NCBI GenBank assembly: GCA_038124765.1
Contig: JAYPCO010000027.1
Location: forward strand, 1-14,708
Direction of reading: 5' to 3'
DNA: 14,708 bases
DNA from: HIMB59 sp038124765
GTDB taxonomy: Bacteria; Pseudomonadota; Alphaproteobacteria; HIMB59
The notes beneath the pieces were generated by a model, which saw only the letters and a list, made by a program, of their open reading frames with translations, was not told the DNA's origin and did no database searches. A program made the position numbers and the translations under genes. Shown one piece after another: positions 1-4,891 of the stretch. Position 1 is the stretch's first letter. Every line of letters begins with the position of its first letter.

Positions 1-1079
1 TCTTGAGGGTCTATGAGCTTTTTTATTAGTTTCCATATTTTTTGATCAGTGGAAGTTAAAAAAGTAAGAGCATTCCCCTTAGCCCCTGCTCTTGCTGTGC
101 GTCCAATACGGTGAATATAATCTTCTGGGTTTTGTGGGATATCATAATTAATAACATGCTCGATATGAGGAATGTCTAGCCCTCGAGCTGCAACATCAGT
201 GGCCACTAAAATTTGAAATTTATTTTTTCGAAATTGTAAAATTACTCTATCTCTTTTACTTTGGCGAAGATCCCCATGGATATAGTCAGCGCTAAATTTT
301 TCCTGCTTTAGCTGTTTGGCTATTTTTTCAGCGCTTCTTTTTGTTTTTACAAAAAGGACTACGGAACCTTTGCGCTGTAGTAGTTGAATTTTTAATTGTT
401 CTAGTTTATTCCCCGAATTCACGTCCAGAACTTCCTGTTTGATATCCCCAAGGGGGGTATTTTCTTTACCTATATTTATGCGCTCAGGATTGTTTAAAAA
501 ATTTTTAGCCATACCCAGAATATTTTTTGGTAATGTTGCTGAAAATAGTAATGTCTGATGTAAGGGAAGATTTGTAATTATTGTTTTAATTTCATCTACA
601 AAACCCATATCTAACATTCGATCTGTTTCATCTAAAACCAAAAAATCACATAGAGTTAACTTCAAACTTTTACGACGAAGATGGTCTTGAATTCTACCCG
701 GTGTTCCCACAACTAATCTTGCTTTGATGAGTTGTTTCATTTGCTTTTCTATAGAGTCCCCGCCGATTAACAAGGCAGTGTGTAAAATGTTGTCTTTAGA
801 GGTAAGATCTTTAAGCGCACTAAGAACTTGCGAGGCTAATTCTCGGGTAGGCGTCAAAATGAGAGCAGTACTTTGAGGGCGCATTGCCAAATGGTTAACC
901 AAAGGAATGCCAAAGGCATAGGTTTTCCCTGTTCCTGTTTGTGCTGTCCCCAATAAATCCCTTCCTTCTAAAGCCAAAGGAATGGAAGCAGTTTGAATAG
1001 GCGTGGGTATTAAAATTTTTAACCGTTGAAGTGAAGATAGTATAGCTGGCGCAAGCGCAAAGTCTGAGAATTGATTCAT
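1..1079 (-). CDS. rhlE: DEAD-box ATP-dependent RNA helicase, RhlE-like (3' end cut by window edge)
   Basis: ATP-dependent RNA helicase that remodels structured RNA in ribosome assembly or mRNA decay. I translated 359 codons from ATG at 1079 to the window edge with no stop, so the C-terminus is missing. Helicase motifs appear in order: Q motif near residues 25-30 (PTPIQ), Walker A AQTGTGKT 46-53, PTRELA 77-82, TPGR 126-129, motif II 150-153, SAT 180-182, ARGLD 298-302, HRIGRTAR 323-330. Both RecA-like domains are present and well conserved. Motif II reads DETD, not DEAD; the catalytic Asp-Glu is kept. The start has no Shine-Dalgarno; the leader is CA-rich (CACACAACACACACAAAT). It lies downstream of pnp on the same strand, but a palindromic terminator separates them, so it is probably a separate unit. 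PNPase and a DEAD-box helicase often cooperate in degradosomes; that link here is inference. The RhlE subfamily (versus DeaD/SrmB) is likely but not certain without the C-terminus. Confidence 0.93.
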   Translation of the reverse strand, partial: MNQFSDFALAPAILSSLQRLKILIPTPIQTASIPLALEGRDLLGTAQTGTGKTYAFGIPLVNHLAMRPQSTALILTPTRELASQVLSALKDLTSKDNILHTALLIGGDSIEKQMKQLIKARLVVGTPGRIQDHLRRKSLKLTLCDFLVLDETDRMLDMGFVDEIKTIITNLPLHQTLLFSATLPKNILGMAKNFLNNPERINIGKENTPLGDIKQEVLDVNSGNKLEQLKIQLLQRKGSVVLFVKTKRSAEKIAKQLKQEKFSADYIHGDLRQSKRDRVILQFRKNKFQILVATDVAARGLDIPHIEHVINYDIPQNPEDYIHRIGRTARAGAKGNALTFLTSTDQKIWKLIKKLIDPQ

Positions 1080-1111
1080 ATTTGTGTGTGTTGTGTGGGA
1101 GATAGATCCTA

Positions 1112-1142
1112 TAAGATTAGAGTATCTATCATGCTAATCTTA
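1112..1142 (-). promoter_or_regulatory. Inverted repeat and possible promoter upstream of the helicase gene
   Basis: A perfect 9-bp inverted repeat, TAAGATTAG (1112-1120) and CTAATCTTA (1134-1142), with a 13-nt loop, lies 33 bp before the helicase ATG. On the minus strand a TTGATA hexamer (1163-1158) sits just upstream of it. The -10 candidates at usual spacing (TAAGAT, AGATTA) are mediocre and overlap the repeat arm. The repeat could be an operator or a 5'-UTR hairpin controlling the helicase. No SD follows, so the CA-rich unstructured leader may be where the ribosome loads. Sequence symmetry is seen; function is inferred. Confidence 0.4.
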
Positions 1143-1188
1143 AAGAACCTAATTAATTATCAAAGATGAGGAAAAATAAATGAATGAC

Positions 1189-1214
1189 TTACGGGCATAA
1201 AATTATGCCCGTAA
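1189..1214 (-). terminator. Palindromic transcription terminator after pnp
   Basis: A perfect 12-bp inverted repeat, TTACGGGCATAA (1189-1200) and TTATGCCCGTAA (1203-1214), starts 11 bp after the pnp stop codon. It has a GC-rich core and an AT-rich tip. Minus-strand sequence after it is T-rich (TCATTCATTTATTTTTCC), though not an immediate uninterrupted U-run. It is the strongest hairpin in the 146-bp spacer and most likely ends the pnp transcript or protects its 3' end. Confidence 0.65.
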
Positions 1215-1225
1215 ATAATTTTAAA

Positions 1226-3292
1226 TTAAACTTCTTTCATGCTGAGCTTTACTTTACCCGCACGATCAACGTCTAATACTTTTACTTGAACTTCTTGACC
1301 TTCTGATAAAACATCAGAGACGTTTTCTACTCTTTTTTGTGAGATTTGAGAGACATGTAAAAGTCCATCACGAGCGCCCATAAAGTTAACAAATGCGCCA
1401 AACTCAACGATTTTGACTACTTTGCCATTATAGACTTTACCAATTTCTGGTTCTGCTACGATGTCTTCTACCATTTGTCTAGCTTTGTTTATCGACTCTT
1501 CATTGCTAGAGGCAATTTTTACGATCCCGTCATCATTCACTTCTAGTTTAGCACCAGAAACTTCCACGATGTTCTTAATAACTTTACCGCCAGAACCGAT
1601 CACATCTTTAATCTTCGCTTTATCGATGGTGATTGAGATTATTTGAGGAGCGTGTTTAGAGAATTTAGTTCTCGCCTCAGGAAGAGCTTCGGACATAATT
1701 CCGATAATATGTTTTCTTCCACCAGATGCCTGGTTAAGAGCAATTTCCATAATCTCTTTTGTGATACTAGTAATTTTAATATCCATTTGAAGAGAAGTAA
1801 TACCATCCATTGTCCCTGCAACTTTAAAGTCCATATCGCCAAGATGATCTTCGTCTCCTAAGATATCGCTTAATACAACAAAGTCGTCACCTTCTTTGAT
1901 TAAGCCCATCGCAATACCGCCGATATGTTTTTTAATCGGAACGCCTGCTGCCATTAAAGCAAGAGAGGAACCGCAAACGGTAGCCATGGAACTAGAGCCG
2001 TTCGACTCGGTAATTTCAGATACTAAACGAACTGTATAAGGGAAGTCTTCTTTCTTGGGTAACATTGGGTGCACGGCACGCCAAGCAAGTTTACCATGAC
2101 CAATCTCTCTTCTGCCCGTAGCACCAACTCTACCAACCTCTCCGACTGAATAAGGGGGGAAGTTATAGTGCAACATAAAATGCTGTTTATGCATTGGCTC
2201 TAAAGAGTCAATCATCTGCTCATCATCCCCTGTTCCTAAAGTAGTAACTACTAAAGCTTGGGTTTCGCCTCTAGTAAATAAACTAGAACCGTGAGCACGA
2301 GGAAGAATGTCTAACTCACAAGTAATTTTTCTAACCTCATCCAGTTTTCGACCATCAATTCGACTTTTATTTTTGATGATGTCGCCACGCACTACATCTT
2401 TTTCAATGTCTTTAATAATAGTTGTAGCTGCTAAAACTTGATCTGCTTCCACATTATCAATGATAGAAGATCTGATTTCATTAAGTTTTTGACTTCTTTC
2501 TTGTTTATCTACAAGGCCATATGCTTCACGAATAGGATTAGCGATTTTACCTTCAATGTCCTTTTGGAGGCCTTCATAGAATTCAGGAAGACTTGGGACC
2601 TCAAAATTTTTGATCTCTGTCTTGCCGGCAAATACTTGAACTTCTTTAATGAAGTTTTGGTAAAAATCATGTCCAAAAGTAACAGCTTCAAGCATGGTGC
2701 TTTCAGGAAGTTCTTGTGCTTCTGATTCCACCATTAAAACACCTTCTTCAGTACCCGCCACCACGAGATCTAACTTGGAGTTTTCCATCTCTTGAATAGT
2801 TGGATTTGCTACAAGCTGTCCATCAATATGGCCGACACGAGCAGAACCTAAAGTACCAGCAACTGGTAATCCTGAAATTGCTAGTGCTGCACCAGTGGCA
2901 TACATTGCAATCACATCAGGATCAATTGTACCATCATAAGACAGTACAGTCAGTGTAACTTGTGTTTCGTTTTTAAAATTTTTATGAAATAGAGGTCGAA
3001 TGGGTCGATCGATTAAACGACTAATTAAAGTCTCTCGTTCGGTTGGTCGAGCCTCTCTTTTAAAAAAACCACCAGGGATTTTTCCTGATGCATAGTATTT
3101 TTCCTGATAATTAACTGTTAATGGAAAAAAATCGATATCGGGTTTTTGTGTTTTTGCAGCACAAATATTTGCCATCACCATGGTTTCCCCACAGTAAACA
3201 ACTACAGATGCGTCTGCCTGTTTAGCAATTCGATTAGTTTCTAAAGTGATTTGTTGGTTACCCAACGTAAAAGTATGTTCTATTTTTGTCAT
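1226..3292 (-). CDS. pnp: Polyribonucleotide nucleotidyltransferase (PNPase)
   Basis: Phosphorolytic 3'-to-5' exoribonuclease that degrades mRNA and structured RNA, releasing nucleoside diphosphates; it works as a cytoplasmic homotrimer. At 688 residues it is near the family's usual ~700. The first RNase PH domain carries the FFKREARPTERE and SRLIDRPIRPLF signatures. The second carries the GDEDHLGDMDFKVAGT active-site stretch with its acidic metal/catalytic residues. A KH domain follows at about 546-614 with the RNA-binding loop GSGG, then a C-terminal S1 domain at about 616-688 (GKVVKIVEFGAFV...GLLHVSQIS). All domains are intact. The ATG at 3292 is preceded by GAGG three bases upstream, slightly tight. 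It lies 43 bp after rpsO, the widely conserved rpsO-pnp pair, and the junction contains an AU-rich hairpin that could serve RNase III/PNPase autoregulation as known in E. coli. Confidence 0.98.
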   Translation of the reverse strand: MTKIEHTFTLGNQQITLETNRIAKQADASVVVYCGETMVMANICAAKTQKPDIDFFPLTVNYQEKYYASGKIPGGFFKREARPTERETLISRLIDRPIRPLFHKNFKNETQVTLTVLSYDGTIDPDVIAMYATGAALAISGLPVAGTLGSARVGHIDGQLVANPTIQEMENSKLDLVVAGTEEGVLMVESEAQELPESTMLEAVTFGHDFYQNFIKEVQVFAGKTEIKNFEVPSLPEFYEGLQKDIEGKIANPIREAYGLVDKQERSQKLNEIRSSIIDNVEADQVLAATTIIKDIEKDVVRGDIIKNKSRIDGRKLDEVRKITCELDILPRAHGSSLFTRGETQALVVTTLGTGDDEQMIDSLEPMHKQHFMLHYNFPPYSVGEVGRVGATGRREIGHGKLAWRAVHPMLPKKEDFPYTVRLVSEITESNGSSSMATVCGSSLALMAAGVPIKKHIGGIAMGLIKEGDDFVVLSDILGDEDHLGDMDFKVAGTMDGITSLQMDIKITSITKEIMEIALNQASGGRKHIIGIMSEALPEARTKFSKHAPQIISITIDKAKIKDVIGSGGKVIKNIVEVSGAKLEVNDDGIVKIASSNEESINKARQMVEDIVAEPEIGKVYNGKVVKIVEFGAFVNFMGARDGLLHVSQISQKRVENVSDVLSEGQEVQVKVLDVDRAGKVKLSMKEV

Positions 3293-3320
3293 TGTCCTCT
3301 TTTCCGTCGTCTATACTTCT

Positions 3321-3357
3321 ACTTAAATTAAGAAATTATTTTCTTCTTAAATTAAGT
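3321..3357 (-). promoter_or_regulatory. rpsO-pnp junction hairpin built from a duplicated sequence
   Basis: The arms CTTAAATTAAGAA (3322-3334) and TTCTTAAATTAAG (3344-3356) pair at 12 of 13 positions around a 9-nt loop, and A3321-T3357 adds one pair. The hairpin spans the rpsO stop codon and ends about 30 nt before the pnp ATG. The 11-mer CTTAAATTAAG occurs twice, exactly 24 bp apart. In E. coli a hairpin at this junction is cut by RNase III and used by PNPase to limit its own mRNA; the same role here is inference. The stem is AU-rich, so its stability is moderate. Confidence 0.45.
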
Positions 3358-3590
3358 TTATCTGCTACTTCTATGTACTTTCCTTCATTCTTCTTCTTTA
3401 AATACGCTATCAATCTATTTCTTTTACCAACCATCATTAGCAGACCTCTTCTAGAGTGGAAATCTTTCTTGTGGACTTTGATATGTTCTGTTAACAGATT
3501 AATTTTCTTTGTGAGAAAAAAAATTTGTGACTCTGGTGAACCAGTGTCATTATCAGCACGTGCAATATCTTTTAATTCTAAATTCGACAT
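3336..3590 (-). CDS. rpsO: 30S ribosomal protein S15
   Basis: Small-subunit primary binding protein contacting the 16S rRNA central domain and forming an intersubunit bridge. The 84-residue protein carries the family core: NDTGSPESQ, NLLTEH..HKKDFHSRRGLL, LIAYLKKK and the C-terminal LNLRR. I place the start at ATG 3590 because the AAAGGAG Shine-Dalgarno then lies 6 bases upstream; the adjacent TTG at 3593 would leave only 3. The N-terminal helix is about six residues shorter than in E. coli S15 (13 residues before the NDTGS box rather than 19), and one extra lysine follows the usual LRR end. It sits 51 bp after truB and 43 bp before pnp. The upstream leader can fold over the SD, which fits S15 feedback control. 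Confidence 0.97.
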   Translation of the reverse strand: MSNLELKDIARADNDTGSPESQIFFLTKKINLLTEHIKVHKKDFHSRRGLLMMVGKRNRLIAYLKKKNEGKYIEVADKLNLRRK

Positions 3591-3595
3591 CAATT

Positions 3596-3640
3596 ACTCC
3601 TTTCAAAAAGTAAACTTCATTTGGCCAGGATGTCGCCCAG
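3596..3640 (-). promoter_or_regulatory. Candidate S15 autoregulatory leader of rpsO
   Basis: The truB-rpsO spacer has two notable elements on the minus strand. First, a strikingly GC-rich block, CTGGGCGACATCCTGGCCA (3640-3622), starts right after the truB stop. Second, ACTTTTTGAAAGGAGT (3611-3596) can fold into a 6-bp stem with a TGAA loop (two G-U wobbles) that sequesters the rpsO Shine-Dalgarno AAAGGAG. S15 is known to repress its own mRNA through structured leaders in several bacterial groups, including Alphaproteobacteria. Pairing is seen; S15 binding is inferred. Confidence 0.45.
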
Positions 3641-3641
3641 C

Positions 3642-4337
3642 TCAAATGGATATAAGATGGCTATCTAAATCATGTATGGTTGAAAAATCAAGGATTTTCT
3701 CATATTCCACGGATTGACTAAGTTCAAAATTACCAATTTTCAGTCTTTTTATAAAACTAGCGTATGCGCAGTCCCCTAAGGATTTCGCTAACTCCTCTGC
3801 AAACGCTCTGACATAAAAACCTGTATTGCACTCAATGTGAACACCCATGGTTGTTAGCTTGGAATATAAAATCGTCAATGCACTTACGCAAACAGGCTTA
3901 TGTTTCATTTCTATTGCAGTATTATTTCTTGCAAGCTCGTACATATTTTTGCCTTCAATTTTATGTGCAGAGAAATTAGGAATTTTTTGTTGGTACTTAC
4001 CAATAAATTTTTTTAAATGATTCATTCTTTCATCCAATTGGTGGGAGGGAGTTTTCATTTTTTCAAATCGGCCCTCTCCATCTAATGTTGGCGTCGAAGC
4101 TCCAAAATAAATTTGAACTTCATAAGCTTTTTTTTCTTGATGGATAAGTGGAATCTTTTTGGTTGCTTTGTTAATACCAATTAACAAAAGTCCTGAAGCT
4201 AAAGGGTCAAGCGTTCCAGCAAATCCAATTTTATTAAACTTATATTTAAATTTTAGCTTTCGAACGATTCCAAAAGACTCTATTCCTTCAGGTTTATAAA
4301 CCAATAACCATCCGCTATTCGTGTAATTAGGTTTCAT
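3642..4337 (-). CDS. truB: tRNA pseudouridine-55 synthase TruB
   Basis: Isomerises U55 in the T-loop of tRNAs to pseudouridine and acts as a tRNA-folding chaperone. The N-terminus GWLLVYKPEGIES and the catalytic motif GTLDPLASG (about residues 41-49; catalytic Asp44) are diagnostic. Also visible are KKAYEVQIYFGASTPTLDGEG and the late motif GFYVRAFAEELAKSLGDCAY. At 231 residues it is shorter than typical ~300-residue TruB and ends soon after the catalytic fold, so the C-terminal PUA-like RNA-binding part appears to be absent. The ATG at 4337 has no clear Shine-Dalgarno. It follows a 205-bp structured spacer after rbfA, with a perfect TATAAT at 4418-4413, so truB-rpsO-pnp may have its own promoter in addition to readthrough. 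Confidence 0.95.
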   Translation of the reverse strand: MKPNYTNSGWLLVYKPEGIESFGIVRKLKFKYKFNKIGFAGTLDPLASGLLLIGINKATKKIPLIHQEKKAYEVQIYFGASTPTLDGEGRFEKMKTPSHQLDERMNHLKKFIGKYQQKIPNFSAHKIEGKNMYELARNNTAIEMKHKPVCVSALTILYSKLTTMGVHIECNTGFYVRAFAEELAKSLGDCAYASFIKRLKIGNFELSQSVEYEKILDFSTIHDLDSHLISI

Positions 4338-4369
4338 TTCTGAGAGTGATTGTAGAGAGATTATTAGGT

Positions 4370-4402
4370 CACCGAAAGTTTTTTTCTACTTTGCTTTCGG
4401 TG
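4370..4402 (-). promoter_or_regulatory. Hairpin in the truB leader
   Basis: A perfect 9-bp inverted repeat, CACCGAAAG (4370-4378) and CTTTCGGTG (4394-4402), encloses a 15-nt loop. On the minus-strand transcript the loop is purine-rich (CAAAGTAGAAAAAAA). No U-run follows in either direction, so it is unlikely to be a simple intrinsic terminator. It starts within a few bases of the transcription start predicted from the TATAAT at 4418-4413, so it could be a 5'-end stabilising or protein-binding stem for the truB mRNA. Confidence 0.45.
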
Positions 4403-4412
4403 CCCATAAGTA

Positions 4413-4418
4413 ATTATA
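4413..4418 (-). promoter_or_regulatory. truB: Possible -10 element for truB-rpsO-pnp
   Basis: A perfect TATAAT lies on the minus strand about 75 bp before truB, just after the micro-ORF stop codon. No convincing TTGACA-like -35 sits 16-18 bp upstream (that position reads about AGTACT). In AT-rich DNA a lone TATAAT can occur by chance. Support comes from its position in the only large spacer of this region. Confidence 0.3.
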
Positions 4419-4423
4419 GACGC

Positions 4424-4465
4424 TTACTTCTTTTTAGTACTTGGCTTTTTTGAATCCTTTGCCAT
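4424..4465 (-). CDS. Putative 13-residue lysine-rich micro-ORF in the rbfA-truB spacer
   Basis: ATG at 4465 opens a 13-codon ORF, MAKDSKKPSTKKK, ending in TAA. It is preceded by AAGGAG (4479-4474) with an ideal 8-nt spacing, one of the best Shine-Dalgarno sequences in the window, where most real genes have weak ones or none. Six of 13 residues are lysine and it has no hydrophobic segment. I do not recognise it. It could be a leader peptide, with the closing run AAA-AAG-AAG slowing ribosomes, or a small nucleic-acid-binding peptide, or a remnant. A hairpin lies just upstream (4494-4510) and another downstream (4370-4402). The start context is seen; translation and role are unproven. Confidence 0.4.
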   Translation of the reverse strand: MAKDSKKPSTKKK

Positions 4466-4493
4466 GATACTTACTCCTTCTTTTTGAAAAGAT

Positions 4494-4510
4494 GTGCTGA
4501 TTCTCAGCAC
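4494..4510 (-). terminator. Hairpin after rbfA, possible weak terminator
   Basis: A perfect 7-bp stem, GTGCTGA and TCAGCAC, closes a 3-nt loop (GAA on the minus strand), 32 bp after the rbfA stop. On the minus-strand transcript it is followed by ATCTTTTC, a short broken U-run, which fits a weak or leaky terminator for nusA-infB-rbfA. It may equally be a structure in the leader of the following micro-ORF, whose Shine-Dalgarno begins 14 bp later. Confidence 0.35.
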
Positions 4511-4542
4511 TTACCTAAATGCTATACCCGTTTATAAAATAA

Positions 4543-4890
4543 TCAAGAGAGTGAATCTAATAGGCTTTGAACTTTCAAGGACTCACTAAAGGTTTGATCG
4601 AAGATAAGAGCAACCCTGGGGGTATATTTCGAAGTTAGGTTACGGGCAACGACGTTTTGAATTTCGTGTTGGTATTTCTTAGTAAATATTTCAAATTCAG
4701 CCTCACTAATATTATGAATTAGAAATATTTTTGCAAAACGTAGGTCCTTGCTAACTTTGACACTTGTAATTTCTAGTCGTAAATTTGGGAATAAATTGAG
4801 GTAGTCTCTGTGAGTAACTAGGTATTCGGAGACAAGTCTTTTAATAGTGAGTTCGATTTTTTGGGTTCTAAAACTAGGTTTATTGTCCAC
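4543..4890 (-). CDS. rbfA: 30S ribosome-binding factor A
   Basis: Cold-shock-associated factor that binds immature 30S subunits near helix 1 of 16S rRNA and is released late in maturation. The 115-residue protein shows the single KH-type fold pattern: an R-x-Q-K-I-E-L-T-I-K-R-L opening helix, LRLEITSVKVSKDLRFAKIFL, and the closing YTPRVALIFDQTFSES. It is slightly short, mostly through a brief C-terminal tail. The start is GTG at 4890, one base after the infB TAG (context TAGAGTG), so translation is probably coupled to infB. No alternative ATG lies nearby. It ends before the 205-bp spacer that separates it from truB. Confidence 0.93.
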   Translation of the reverse strand: MDNKPSFRTQKIELTIKRLVSEYLVTHRDYLNLFPNLRLEITSVKVSKDLRFAKIFLIHNISEAEFEIFTKKYQHEIQNVVARNLTSKYTPRVALIFDQTFSESLKVQSLLDSLS

Positions 4891-4891
4891 T

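Noticed and set aside
1189..1214. Palindrome after pnp as a protein operator or recombination site
   Set aside because: Its place just past a stop codon with T-rich downstream sequence fits a terminator or mRNA 3'-stabiliser; no second copy was noticed in the window.
2438..2725. 95-codon plus-strand ORF antisense to pnp
   Set aside because: A shadow of the strongly conserved PNPase frame with no start signal or family resemblance.
3286..3717. 143-codon plus-strand ORF across rpsO and the start of pnp
   Set aside because: It is antisense to the clear S15 gene, is composed of low-complexity Phe/Leu/Ser stretches mirroring Lys-rich coding sequence, and has no SD or recognisable domain.
4370..4402. 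Hairpin before truB as a rho-independent terminator
   Set aside because: The T-run lies in the loop on the plus strand, and no U-tract follows the stem in either direction.
4424..4465. Similarity of the micro-ORF MAKDSKKPSTKKK to the IF2 N-terminus (MDKDKKPVAPK), suggesting a partial infB duplication
   Set aside because: Codons differ at most positions and both are short lysine-rich low-complexity stretches, so chance or shared composition explains it better.
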